64,000 bases of DNA from Pseudoalteromonas sp. A25 (GTDB lineage: Bacteria; Pseudomonadota; Gammaproteobacteria; Enterobacterales; Alteromonadaceae). The translations under genes and the position numbers were made by a program. The notes under the pieces are model-generated. The model saw only the letters and a program-made list of their open reading frames with translations. It did no database searches and was not told the origin of the DNA. Shown piece by piece: positions 8,464 through 17,349 of this stretch (position 1 is the first letter of the stretch; every line of letters starts with the position of its first letter). Location of the stretch: assembly GCF_009176705.1 (NCBI RefSeq), contig NZ_AP021847.1, forward strand, positions 62,001-126,000, read 5' to 3'.

Positions 8464-10431
8464 TTAAACTTTGTCGAAATAGGTTAAGCTAACACCTAAA
8501 ATACTGCTTCTATCTACAGTTTCGTCTATCGGTGCATCACAAAGAGCAAGTTTAGGGTCAATGTACTCATGAATTAATCGCGATGCATTTTCTTCATACG
8601 CCGCTTTGATTGCTGCAGATGGCGTGACACCAGTTTGTTCTGTGTAAAGTTTATTTAAAGGTTGTAATCCAAAGCCTTTTTCAAGTACTAAGTCTGTTGA
8701 GCGCAGCGCACCTTCAACCCAACCTTGGTAATCCGAAAACGCTTCACCACAGGTAAATAAGTTAGGTAGTGGTTCCGTTAAATCTGCCATTACCTGCTTG
8801 TCGTCGGCACCCACAGCCCATTGGTGTACACCATAGCCAAATTGCTGGCTCATAGGTAAGTCAAAGTCTACACTACCTTCCCAAATACGTGCGCTGGTCA
8901 AAACGGGTTGCGGTACGTATCGTGTATCAAAGATATCTTTAAAGAATGCCGTTGCTTGCTCAACCACAGCAACTGATGCAGGGTAGATGTCAGAAGGTAC
9001 GCTACGCACATACTGATCTTGGTTTGGATTGTGATACAGCTCACCTTTATTTTGTAACGTACTCCAAAAGTTTATATTCAGGTAATCGCAGTAAATAGTC
9101 AGTGCGGCAGGGCGGTCGTACTTCTTGGCATCGATTTCATCTAACTTAGCTTGGGTTGCTTTGTCAGTGGTTGTTTTGCGCTCTTGATACATTAGCGAAG
9201 CAACTAACGGCTCGTTCACTGCATAAAATGGATATACAGAACCGGTTGGCAAGTCGGCAAAATTTGGTCCAAACTCAACTGAAGGTCGACCAGTTATACC
9301 TGTGGCCCACCATGGCGTATCGTAATACAAGTTAATTTTCAGTAGTGGCTGATTTGTCGAGGTTTGTAGCGTATTCCAAATCTTTTTCGATTCTTCTTTT
9401 GGTAAGTCATTAAACGCATTTGACCCTACAAATAATCGCTCTAGAGCAAGTCTAGGTAAACCTAAAATCACCTTTTTAGCACGTAATTCGCCATTAACTA
9501 AACAACCGTCTTCTTGTTCGCGGGTATAACGCAAAATATATTCTTCACAGTTTTTATCGTAATCTATCGCTTCAATTTCGGTCTTTAAATGAATACGCTG
9601 CTCACCAATTTGCTCTACAAGCGCATTAGGTAGTGTGCTAAAACCATCTTTAAAGGTGCGAAAGTTAGCGTCGGCAGGAAAGTCTTCAAGTAACTGATAA
9701 GCTACACCAGCGTTCATTTTTGATAAAAATGTGCCGTTAAAGCCTAATGCACGATACAGCATGGTAATGCACTCTTGTGAATAGCCCATATCCGAGAATA
9801 GATCCCATAACGACCATTCGTTTAACCCTTTATCTTTCCACTTGCACTCTAAACGAAAATCTTGCCAAAACTGAGGCCCTTTAACCTTAGGACGCTCATT
9901 AAACTGAGGGTTAGCCTGTAAAATGCGATTAAATACCACATTAACAATTTCAGTTGGGTTCATTCCTTGTTCGGGCTGATCAAGGTTATATAGCTCAGAC
10001 CAAATAGCAAAGTTATCTTCTTTGGCTTGATTCACAGAGAAGCTTTTGCCACGAAAATACAGCCGATTATTACCACCACTGTTCATTGGGAATGGCACGA
10101 TATCATCTTGTAAATCTAGTTTTAAAAACAACGCCATCAAGTCATCCATGCCATCGAACAAAAAGCGCATGCCGCCTTGCTCTTCTTTTACAGTTATTGT
10201 ATCAGGCTCACCTGGACCCTTTTTTTGATTTTTAAACTTAATGAGATCTGAATCTAATCGACCACCGGTTCTGTCTGAGCGCTCAAGAATAGCGTAATCG
10301 CACACATCTGATTCATTTTGTAACCGCCAAGCACTGTATAAGCCTGACATACCAGCGCCAACAATAGCGACTTCAACTGATCCGGGAATAGATTTGTATT
10401 TAATTTCACTGCCTAGTTTACAATGGGTCAT
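8464..10431 (-). CDS. FAD-dependent amine/L-amino acid oxidase
   Basis: A 655-residue flavoprotein. The dinucleotide-binding motif VAIVGAGMSG is at residues 21-30, followed by an LERSDRTGGR motif and the GGMRF element characteristic of amine and L-amino acid oxidases. The C-terminal FAD-binding part reads FTCGEAFSDYQGWVEGALRS near residues 575-595. There is no signal peptide. Such enzymes oxidise an L-amino acid or amine to the imine, releasing ammonia, a 2-oxo acid or aldehyde, and hydrogen peroxide. Marine Pseudoalteromonas are known for antibacterial L-amino acid oxidases. The adjacent decarboxylase gene 44 bases downstream supports a 2-oxo acid product. Substrate specificity cannot be read from the sequence. 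It is also possible that it is a more general monoamine oxidase. Confidence 0.8.
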   Translation of the reverse strand: MTHCKLGSEIKYKSIPGSVEVAIVGAGMSGLYSAWRLQNESDVCDYAILERSDRTGGRLDSDLIKFKNQKKGPGEPDTITVKEEQGGMRFLFDGMDDLMALFLKLDLQDDIVPFPMNSGGNNRLYFRGKSFSVNQAKEDNFAIWSELYNLDQPEQGMNPTEIVNVVFNRILQANPQFNERPKVKGPQFWQDFRLECKWKDKGLNEWSLWDLFSDMGYSQECITMLYRALGFNGTFLSKMNAGVAYQLLEDFPADANFRTFKDGFSTLPNALVEQIGEQRIHLKTEIEAIDYDKNCEEYILRYTREQEDGCLVNGELRAKKVILGLPRLALERLFVGSNAFNDLPKEESKKIWNTLQTSTNQPLLKINLYYDTPWWATGITGRPSVEFGPNFADLPTGSVYPFYAVNEPLVASLMYQERKTTTDKATQAKLDEIDAKKYDRPAALTIYCDYLNINFWSTLQNKGELYHNPNQDQYVRSVPSDIYPASVAVVEQATAFFKDIFDTRYVPQPVLTSARIWEGSVDFDLPMSQQFGYGVHQWAVGADDKQVMADLTEPLPNLFTCGEAFSDYQGWVEGALRSTDLVLEKGFGLQPLNKLYTEQTGVTPSAAIKAAYEENASRLIHEYIDPKLALCDAPIDETVDRSSILGVSLTYFDKV

Positions 10432-11062
10432 GTTAGTTCCTTGATTTTATGCTGCGTCATAACGAATAAAAGCTGATATAGCTGAGCCTTTTAGTTAGCT
10501 AAGCAACTTTTAAGCGCCATGGACGAATTTAAATCTGAAATTGTTATGAGTTTAATGTTTGGCAAGTACCGCAAACTTACATCCTTAAGCATGCATGCCG
10601 TTTCGCCTTTCCGTGTAGACATAAATAAATGTAGCAGCTATGTAAATAAATGTATGTTACAGCACATTACAAATGCCTTAACCACTCAAGAAAAACACAT
10701 AACACACTGAAATTTAGTAAATAAATATGTTCATCACTCATCCCTAAATTTTAACAGTGTAAGGCGCTAAAAAGTGCCAAGCGCATGCTTTTCCTATTGC
10801 GATGACCCATCCTACATTGCGTTTATATGGAAAGAGTCTAGTGCTACACAAATATTCGCAAAGAACTAAACCATTGAAATTATTTATAATATATAAATAC
10901 TTTAGTGTTTTTTGTCACTGTATTTTTATAAAAACATAAAATTATTGTAAATATCTATCCTTAAGTTACCCCTAGTTATTGACTTTCAAAATTGCACAGC
11001 TCCAAGTCAAAGCATTATTTAGTCAATTAACTACCGAGAAAACTCATTCCAAGGAAAATTTG
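10432..11062. other. Intergenic region between divergent oxidase and astacin-type protease genes
   Basis: About 630 AT-rich bases hold the promoters of two divergent genes. A direct repeat of the AAATAAATGTA type occurs twice near 10620-10655. A 63-codon frame at 10519-10710 has no ribosome binding site and no recognisable protein features and is treated as chance. I see no other gene or strong structure. Confidence 0.5.
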
Positions 11063-12979
11063 ATGTTTAAAATTAACAAGTTAGTAACGGGCGCAGTAAT
11101 TGCTGTGCTTGTTTCATATTCAACGAAAGGGTTAGCAGGAGAGTGGATCCCAATCTATTCACCAGAGCCTAACCTCGACAAAGGAGAATCTAAATACGGA
11201 TACTCTAGTGAAGGTAGAGATGTATTCACAATACAAAATAAAGATGGGAGCGTGTTAAACGTTGTTGATATTGGCGGTTATGGATATGTAGGTGACATGA
11301 TATTGGGAGATACCGCGACGTTAAAACAGAATGGCTTTCAACTCAATACCAGTGCAACACCGCATATACATAATGACAATTCTCAGTTTAATTCGATACA
11401 GGGTGCAATAAGGCACACAAGTTCAAGCTATATTTGGCCAAACGGTGTGATACCTTATGTTATTGACCGAAGCTTAGGTGACCAAGCTCGACGAGACTTT
11501 CAATATGCCGTCGAACATTGGCATGCAAATACCAACATTCGACTCGTGCCACGCACCAACCAACGTGACTATGTGGTAGTACAAAATGGCGGTGGATGTA
11601 GTTCTTGGATTGGTCGCTCTGGCGGCGCGCAAACACTGACACTTGCAAATAATTGTGGAAGAGGGGCCGCAGTTCATGAAATTGGCCATGCTGTTGGCTT
11701 ATTTCATGAACAAACCCGCCCAGATAGAGATAACTACATCAGACTGATTTGGCGTAACATCTCCAGCAATATGGCGTATAACTTTCAACGCATAGGCAAT
11801 CATCAAGGTAAATCACACGGTGAGTATGACTATCAATCTATTATGCACTATCGAATTAATGCCTTTGGTATTGGTGGACGAAGAACAATAGAGATCCTTG
11901 ACCGCAATGTAAACGAATACAATGTGGGCAACGGCCAGCGTCTAAGCCAAGGTGATATTGCAGCAGTTGCTCATCTATACGGGCCTCAAGAACCAGTTAA
12001 GCAATGTGAGGTTGTCGCAATAGAACACAATCAAAGCGTTAGCTTAGCGGGCACTCAAGGCCAATCACAGTGTTTTAAGTTATCACTGACTGACTCTGTA
12101 AAAAGTTATCGCGTGTTCACTGAAGGGAACAATGGGGATGCAGATCTATTTATCCACAAGGGACAAATAGCGACGCAAAGCAACTATGACTGTAAATCTG
12201 ATGGTGAAAACTCAAACGAAAGCTGTTCATCACAAGCTACAGCTGGAGACTACTATATTACTGTTTTTGCATATAGCGATTTTAACAACTTAACACTAAA
12301 TACAGTGGTTGAACTGAAGGATGACGACGATCCTATTGATGATAGCTGCCAAGCACACGCGTTAACTCCTAACACCATGGTGACATTAAAAAATATCGCC
12401 GCCCAAACAAGCATGTGCTTTAAAGTTAATGCCGATGATAATCATCAGTTAGTAGAGTTTAACTTGGCTGATGGGCAGGGCAATGCAGATCTTTATGTGA
12501 AAAAAGATACACAGGCCAGTCTACAGAACTACGACTGTATGAGCGCATCTGCTACCAATGATGAGTATTGCTCACTAACCGCTCACAGCAGCACGTATTT
12601 TATTCGTATATTTGCCAACACCACGGTAACAAATACCAAATTGAACGTAACGCTTAAAGGTAAAAACGACGATAGTGAAACCTACATGGGTGAAATATCA
12701 ACGAAAGATGAGGTAGATATTCAGCCAAACGGTCAATGGTTTGAATACCAAGGTGGATCACTAACCGGACTGTTACATGGCGACAACCAAGCTGATTTAG
12801 AGCTTAGTTTAGAAGTTTGGAACGAAAGCCGACAACAATGGCAATTAGTTAAATCGTCTACGGAACCTCAGTCTGTTGAAAAAATAGAATACCAAGCGCC
12901 TTATGGTTACTATCGCTTCAAAATCTATAGCTGGGATAGCCAATCAACGGGGCAATATCAATTTACCTTGAAAAAATAG
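11063..12979 (+). CDS. Secreted astacin-like (M12A) zinc protease with two PPC domains
   Basis: The start chosen is the ATG at 11063, which has AAGGA eight bases upstream and begins a signal peptide (MFKINKLVTGAVIAVLVS, cleavage near residue 25); a TTG 28 codons upstream is less likely. The 638-residue product has the astacin zinc motif HEIGHAVGLFHEQ at about residues 205-217 (His205, Glu206, His209, His215) and a Met-turn in SIMHYRINAFG. After the catalytic domain (about 100-305) come two pre-peptidase C-terminal beta-sandwich domains at about 312-420 and 426-532, each with paired cysteines and the NADLYVKK-type motif, and a third beta-rich domain to the end. It is predicted to be a secreted endopeptidase that degrades environmental protein; PPC domains are usually removed or help secretion. 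Confidence 0.9.
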   Translation: MFKINKLVTGAVIAVLVSYSTKGLAGEWIPIYSPEPNLDKGESKYGYSSEGRDVFTIQNKDGSVLNVVDIGGYGYVGDMILGDTATLKQNGFQLNTSATPHIHNDNSQFNSIQGAIRHTSSSYIWPNGVIPYVIDRSLGDQARRDFQYAVEHWHANTNIRLVPRTNQRDYVVVQNGGGCSSWIGRSGGAQTLTLANNCGRGAAVHEIGHAVGLFHEQTRPDRDNYIRLIWRNISSNMAYNFQRIGNHQGKSHGEYDYQSIMHYRINAFGIGGRRTIEILDRNVNEYNVGNGQRLSQGDIAAVAHLYGPQEPVKQCEVVAIEHNQSVSLAGTQGQSQCFKLSLTDSVKSYRVFTEGNNGDADLFIHKGQIATQSNYDCKSDGENSNESCSSQATAGDYYITVFAYSDFNNLTLNTVVELKDDDDPIDDSCQAHALTPNTMVTLKNIAAQTSMCFKVNADDNHQLVEFNLADGQGNADLYVKKDTQASLQNYDCMSASATNDEYCSLTAHSSTYFIRIFANTTVTNTKLNVTLKGKNDDSETYMGEISTKDEVDIQPNGQWFEYQGGSLTGLLHGDNQADLELSLEVWNESRQQWQLVKSSTEPQSVEKIEYQAPYGYYRFKIYSWDSQSTGQYQFTLKK

Positions 12980-12986
12980 CTTTGTT

Positions 12987-13026
12987 AGCGCCTTTTATAT
13001 TAATTTTGATGTGAAAGGCGCTTTTA
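12987..13026 (+). terminator. Terminator of the astacin-like protease gene
   Basis: AGCGCCTTT pairs with AAAGGCGCT about 18 bases later and is followed by TTTT, directly after the stop codon. This is a standard intrinsic terminator. Confidence 0.75.
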
Positions 13027-13230
13027 GGTTCGTTAAGTAGGGATTATAAAAATTTGAACGAGCAGAGCGCAAACAACTTTGAGCCAAATTTAAATTAAAA
13101 TGGTTTTGTCAGGTTTTGAAGGCGTTTTTAGAAAGCAACTCAATTTAACATAACGTAAATTATGGGTGGTTTTAATTTGCGTACTTTGCGACTTCTCGCC
13201 ATATAGCGCATCCCATTTTTAAACCTAAAA

Positions 13231-13260
13231 AAAGTCCAATACTAGACAATATCGGACTTT
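13231..13260 (-). terminator. Leftward terminator with no obvious gene in front of it
   Basis: AAAGTCC-n-ATA pairs with TAT-n-GGACTTT. Read on the minus strand the hairpin ends in a run of seven T, whereas on the plus strand there is no T-run. The preceding leftward gene is the RNA methyltransferase ending at 14374, so any RNA ending here would be antisense to the TPR gene at 13328-14359. The rest of the 12980-13327 gap holds the rightward terminator at 12987 and the TPR gene promoter. Confidence 0.55.
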
Positions 13261-13327
13261 AAAGCGCTAAGCTTGACCACATTATTGTGCATCCTATAAT
13301 TAACGTAACTCAAACTCCATCGGTGGA

Positions 13328-14359
13328 TTGTTATTGTTGTACAAACCCGCTTTATTATTATTTTTCTGTTATTGCATGCTCACGAGTGCATTTGGTTCAG
13401 CTTCACTTACAACAGACTCAGAGTATGAACTCTCGCGCGCACAGTATTTTATGCGATCCAATCCTGCAAAATCATTAGCAATTCTCAACAAAATACCTCA
13501 TGTCGAATCGCTGCCTGATGATCAACAAGTCACGTTCTACGCATTAAAGTTACGAACTTCACTGACACTTAATCACCTAGATGATATCGATCCTATACTA
13601 GAAACGTTGTTCAAATTGGATGATAAGCCTGCTTTTGCAAATAAAATTGTGTCTGTATTAAGCGGTACGGGTATATGGCTTAGAAAAACGAACTATTTTG
13701 ATGCTGCACAACATGTTTTCTCATGCGCGTTAAAACATGCTGATACGTCTAGTCAACAAATTTCTATATTGATCAGCAGCGCCATTGTGGCGCGCTACAA
13801 AAAAGACTACACGCTCGCTAAGTCAATCTACGAAGAAGCAACACCTATCGCACAACGACTAAATGATCAGCGTGCCATTGCAACCATTGATAATAACCTT
13901 GGTACAATCGCTATGGACCAAGGAAACATAAAACAAGCCGAGATGCGTTTTCGTGATGCTTTATCTGCGTTCCAGTTGGCAAATAACTATTCTGGACACT
14001 TAAACTCTGGAATAAATTTACTGTTTACTTTTGTTTTGCAAAATAAAAGTATTGATTTTCAACGCTTGTACCCGCATATTTCACAGCTCTCGAATGAGTA
14101 CTCAGATGAGTCGAAAAAAGCTTACCTATTTTGGGTTAATTCTGCATTCCAATACACTCAGGGTGTAAAACCGAATGACATGCAACGACAAGAACTACTC
14201 AGTACATTTGATAAACTTGCAGGGCCACAGCTTAAAACACTCATTAAAAATCACTTGGCATCACTTATGGGTGTAAATGTACCACGAGTGGAACATGCTA
14301 GTGCCAAAAAATTTGAAAATAAAAGCTGGTATAACAAAGTATTAAGTTGTAATTGGTAA
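13328..14359 (+). CDS. Exported TPR-repeat protein of unknown function
   Basis: The frame opens with TTG at 13328, giving a hydrophobic signal peptide (LLLYKPALLLFF...TSAFGSA, cleavage near residue 24); an ATG at codon 17 would cut the signal in half, so TTG is preferred although no clear ribosome binding site is visible. The rest of the 343-residue protein is all-helical with tetratricopeptide-like repeats, clearest at about residues 140-225 (ARYKKDYTLAKSIYEEA, DNNLGTIAMDQGNIKQAEMRFRDAL). TPR domains bind other proteins. Similar exported TPR regions form the sensor part of some Alteromonadales diguanylate cyclases, but here no catalytic domain follows. Its partner is unknown. Confidence 0.65.
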   Translation: MLLLYKPALLLFFCYCMLTSAFGSASLTTDSEYELSRAQYFMRSNPAKSLAILNKIPHVESLPDDQQVTFYALKLRTSLTLNHLDDIDPILETLFKLDDKPAFANKIVSVLSGTGIWLRKTNYFDAAQHVFSCALKHADTSSQQISILISSAIVARYKKDYTLAKSIYEEATPIAQRLNDQRAIATIDNNLGTIAMDQGNIKQAEMRFRDALSAFQLANNYSGHLNSGINLLFTFVLQNKSIDFQRLYPHISQLSNEYSDESKKAYLFWVNSAFQYTQGVKPNDMQRQELLSTFDKLAGPQLKTLIKNHLASLMGVNVPRVEHASAKKFENKSWYNKVLSCNW

Positions 14360-14373
14360 ATTCATTACAACTA

Positions 14374-14898
14374 TCACTTTGCTAACAAGTCGGTTAGAAC
14401 GATGTTGTTATTGTTATCCCTGCTGCTACGAATTATTTCATCGTGATTAAATGTCACACCTGATTTTAGCAATCTATCGTAAAGTACCACGTTTACAGTA
14501 GCAGCTAAGTTCATGCAACCTTGCGTAGGTACGTATATAACGTCTTGGCAAAGCTTAAGTGTTTCTTTATCGAGCGACCCATCTTCTGGGCCAAATAAGT
14601 AAAATGCACTTTTGGGATGAACATATTCGGTAAGCGGTTTGGCCCCCTCGATAAGCTCTATCGCCACCGGCGTTGCGCCCAGAGGTAACACATCCCCCAA
14701 AGACTGAGTACCAATAAGTGGTATGTTTTGATATACCTTTTTGGTGTCTGTTGTGAATTTTCGAGCATTTTCAAAGCGCTTTCCTGTGTAAAATACAGAA
14801 TTTACACCATAGCACCCTGCTGCTCGCATCACTGCGCCAACATTGCTGGGGCTTTTAGGGTTGGTTAATCCAATACAGGCAAATCCACTATCAAACAT
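14374..14898 (-). CDS. SPOUT (TrmH/SpoU family) RNA 2'-O-methyltransferase
   Basis: A compact 174-residue SPOUT enzyme with all three family motifs: motif 1 NPKSPSNVGAVMRAA near residues 13-27, motif 2 FYLFGPEDGSL near 103-113, and motif 3 VPTQGCMNLAATVNVVLYDR near 127-146. These build the trefoil knot that binds S-adenosylmethionine, and the Asn/Arg of motif 1 is the catalytic region. There is no N-terminal RNA-binding extension, so it is a minimal type. The exact target, tRNA or rRNA, is not predictable. It ends only 14 bases from the stop of the convergent TPR gene, with no visible terminator between them. Confidence 0.85.
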   Translation of the reverse strand: MFDSGFACIGLTNPKSPSNVGAVMRAAGCYGVNSVFYTGKRFENARKFTTDTKKVYQNIPLIGTQSLGDVLPLGATPVAIELIEGAKPLTEYVHPKSAFYLFGPEDGSLDKETLKLCQDVIYVPTQGCMNLAATVNVVLYDRLLKSGVTFNHDEIIRSSRDNNNNIVLTDLLAK

Positions 14899-15022
14899 TG
14901 CTTTTCACTCTTTTTTAAATGCAACGGGAATCTACAACAATAACCGTAATACGTCTATAGAGGTGCGCTTGTTTTAAAGGCTATGATAAGATCTCGTTAT
15001 GTTAAAAATGACAAGTTTATAA

Positions 15023-15529
15023 ATGAACATTGATACTTTCTGGCAAATTATATCCTCAGTGCAAAACGAAGATGATGTAAACCTTGCGCTGAGAACTGCA
15101 CTTTCAACCCTAGAAAAAGACGAAATAGCTCAGTTCGACGAGCTATACACACAACAACTGCGTATGCTTTGGCACTGGGATAACTGGGCATTTGCTTATG
15201 TGTTGTGCGGTTGCAATACAGAGTATGACTTTTTGGACTTTTGTAATTGGCTGATATTACAAGGAAAAGATAATATAACTCAAATATTGAGTAGCCCTGA
15301 TTATCTAGCTGGTTATGAACATATTCCTATGGTTAATGAATTGCCAGCGCCCTATTGTGACGAACTAGATTTGGTCGCAGGGCTGTTGTATGAAGATATT
15401 ACTGGCGAAGAACTCCCCTATCACAATGTTGTCAATTTTCAGCCTCAAGGTAAAAGGTTTAGAAATAAACCAAAGTTGCTCAAGGAGCAGTTTCCAAGAT
15501 TATTTGATAAATACTGGAACAAAAACTAA
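15023..15529 (+). CDS. DUF4240 domain protein
   Basis: A 168-residue soluble protein beginning MNIDTFWQIISSV, the usual opening of the DUF4240 family. It is followed by the helices FDELYTQQLRMLWHWDNWAFAYVL and the DFLDFCNWLILQGKD segment that also define the family. Members are small, acidic, cytoplasmic, and of unknown function, often scattered as single genes near toxin-immunity or housekeeping loci. Here it is divergent from the RNA methyltransferase and convergent with asd; neither suggests a role. There is no strong Shine-Dalgarno sequence in front of the ATG. Confidence 0.75.
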   Translation: MNIDTFWQIISSVQNEDDVNLALRTALSTLEKDEIAQFDELYTQQLRMLWHWDNWAFAYVLCGCNTEYDFLDFCNWLILQGKDNITQILSSPDYLAGYEHIPMVNELPAPYCDELDLVAGLLYEDITGEELPYHNVVNFQPQGKRFRNKPKLLKEQFPRLFDKYWNKN

Positions 15530-15530
15530 A

Positions 15531-15551
15531 AAAGGCACTTTACGTGCCTTT
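15531..15551 (-). terminator. Shared terminator between the DUF4240 gene and asd
   Basis: AAAGGCAC pairs with GTGCCTTT around a five-base loop. On the minus strand it is followed by TTTTTT, making a strong terminator for asd; on the plus strand it follows the DUF4240 stop codon by one base and may serve that gene as well. Confidence 0.8.
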
Positions 15552-15563
15552 CGTATGAATCAT

Positions 15564-16673
15564 TTAACCCAAAATAATTCGAAGCATACGGCGTAGCGGC
15601 TCTGCAGCCCCCCAAAGTAATTGGTCGCCTACAGTAAATGCACTGATATATTTTGGTCCCATGCTAAGTTTCCGAATGCGGCCAATTGGAATATCAAGCG
15701 TTCCGGTTACATTCACTGGCGTAAGTTCACGCGCTGTTGTATCTCGATCATTGGGGATCACCTTCACCCAATCATTATGAGATGCAAGAATACGCTCAAT
15801 CTCATCCACTGGAATATCTTCTTTAAGCTTGATGGTCATTGCTTGTGAATGACAACGCATTGCACCGATACGCACACATAGACCATCAATTGGAATTGGT
15901 GACTTTGAAGAGCCTAAGATTTTATTTGCTTCAACCTGAGCTTTCCACTCTTCTTTTGACTGTCCCGACTCCATCGGCACATCGATCCACGGGATTAAGC
16001 TACCGGCCAATGGCACGCCAAATTGGTCTTTGGGCAAATCTTCAGACTTAATTTTTTCAGCAACGAGTTTATCAATTTCTAGAATTGCAGAGCCTGGATC
16101 ATCTAATAAGTCGGCCACTGAGGCATGAATATCACCCATTTGGGTGATTAGCTCACGCATATTACGTGCTCCAGCGCCTGATGCCGCTTGGTAAGTCATT
16201 GGGCTAACCCATTCAACTAAATCCTTTTCAAATAGACCACCAAGCGCCAATAACATTAAAGACACGGTACAGTTACCACCAACAAACGTCTTTACGCCCT
16301 GCTCTAAGCCTTGCGTAATTACATCGTTGTTTACTGGGTCGAGAACAATAATGCTATCTGAAGACATACGCAGTGCCGATGCTGCATCAATCCAGTAACC
16401 ATCCCACCCTGATTCACGCAATGCAGGATAAACTGACTTGGTATAGTCACCACCTTGGCATGAGATAATCACATCCATTTGTGCCAAAGCTGTTACGTCG
16501 TTAGCATCTTGTAGAGGTTTAGGGGTGCCCGCAAAATCAGGCCCCAACTGGCCAGTTTGTGATGTCGTAAAAAAATGAGCATCAATCTGTGCAAAATCAT
16601 TTTCTTCCATCATTCTGTGCATAAGCACTGAGCCTACCATACCACGCCAACCAACGAGTCCGACTTTATTCAT
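15564..16673 (-). CDS. asd: Aspartate-semialdehyde dehydrogenase
   Basis: This 369-residue enzyme reduces aspartyl-4-phosphate to aspartate semialdehyde with NADPH, the branch step to lysine/diaminopimelate, threonine and methionine. The NADP-binding motif [13 protein letters not shown] is at residues 5-17 and the catalytic Cys135 lies in [10 protein letters not shown], the same position as in the E. coli enzyme. The length and sequence fit the gram-negative form of Asd. The gene is monocistronic, closes with the terminator at 15531, and has a long 676-base region upstream that contains a candidate small RNA and several hairpins. Whether these elements control asd is unclear. Confidence 0.96.
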   Translation of the reverse strand: MNKVGLVGWRGMVGSVLMHRMMEENDFAQIDAHFFTTSQTGQLGPDFAGTPKPLQDANDVTALAQMDVIISCQGGDYTKSVYPALRESGWDGYWIDAASALRMSSDSIIVLDPVNNDVITQGLEQGVKTFVGGNCTVSLMLLALGGLFEKDLVEWVSPMTYQAASGAGARNMRELITQMGDIHASVADLLDDPGSAILEIDKLVAEKIKSEDLPKDQFGVPLAGSLIPWIDVPMESGQSKEEWKAQVEANKILGSSKSPIPIDGLCVRIGAMRCHSQAMTIKLKEDIPVDEIERILASHNDWVKVIPNDRDTTARELTPVNVTGTLDIPIGRIRKLSMGPKYISAFTVGDQLLWGAAEPLRRMLRIILG

Positions 16674-17002
16674 ATTGTTTTACCTTCATTTAAGATTAAT
16701 AGACATTGCGTGAGTCTAGACGTCCAAAATAACAAATATGATAGAGTTCGACTAGCCAAAATTTAATATTATTTTCTCGATATTAGTGACTATTTGTATA
16801 CACAACATGGGGGCTTACTAAAAAAGTGATTGGAACTAATTTACTACTTTTTACCAAAACTAGAGTCACTATGCGTAGTGATTTTGTATAAATTAAGCAA
16901 AGTTTAAACTTAAGACAAAGCTAGTTCAAGAAAGCACTTATATGCAAAAGAACAAAAAAATAACTCATAGGTTCAATTAGTTGAGAATTTACTTGCAATA
17001 AA
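16674..17002. other. Upstream region of asd
   Basis: About 330 non-coding bases. A perfect hairpin TCACTA-TGCG-TAGTGA followed by TTTT lies at 16866-16885 and would act only on rightward RNA. The asd promoter must be here, but I cannot pick out a convincing -35/-10 pair. I do not see the conserved core of a lysine riboswitch. Confidence 0.4.
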
Positions 17003-17090
17003 AAACCCCGCAAAGCGGGGTTTGGATACAACATGTAAAGGTTGTCCTAATCTGATGTTCACGACATCAATTCAGAACTCGGTTCGAGGT
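17003..17090 (-). ncRNA. Candidate small RNA with intrinsic terminator
   Basis: On the minus strand, a stretch starting after an AT-rich TATAAT-containing sequence (about 17095-17113) runs into three short hairpins and then a strong terminator. The hairpins are CTCG/CGAG near 17081, TGATGT/ACATCA near 17055-17073 and ACAAC/GTTGT near 17028-17046. The terminator is AAACCCCGC-TTT-GCGGGGTTT followed by T-rich sequence (17003-17023). No open frame of note lies in it. The TonB receptor upstream already has its own terminator at 17284, so this second leftward terminator implies an independent short transcript of roughly 90 bases. It could instead be a leader for asd 330 bases downstream. I do not recognise a known sRNA family. 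Confidence 0.5.
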
Positions 17091-17283
17091 TTGTTTATAA
17101 TTATTAATTATAACCTTTAAGATTGTGTGCACTTTAAAGTATAAAGATTACAGATTTATTAACATACTGAGCTTTATACTTAAATTAACTGGTTCAGCCA
17201 CAAAAAGCTCAACTGAATGTGTATAGTCTACGTTACGTGTCATATTTTCGCAATCAAATCTAATTACTTTTTATGAGAAAACA

Positions 17284-17313
17284 AAAAAGCCAAGGCTGTA
17301 ACCTTGGCTTTTT
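17284..17313 (-). terminator. Terminator of the TonB-dependent receptor gene
   Basis: AAAAAGCCAAGG pairs perfectly with CCTTGGCTTTTT around a six-base loop, 37 bases after the receptor stop codon. The A/T arms make it usable in both directions. Confidence 0.85.
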
Positions 17314-17349
17314 ATAGTACTGATTTTTGTGTATTGCTTTCGCTTTTAA

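Noticed and set aside
10519..10710. 63-codon plus-strand frame in the gap between the amine oxidase and protease genes
   Set aside because: No ribosome binding site, unusual composition, and no recognisable feature; it is probably chance in AT-rich DNA.
16674..17090. Lysine riboswitch upstream of asd
   Set aside because: The hairpins do not show the conserved five-helix core and the terminator lies 330 bases from asd, so a small RNA is the better reading.
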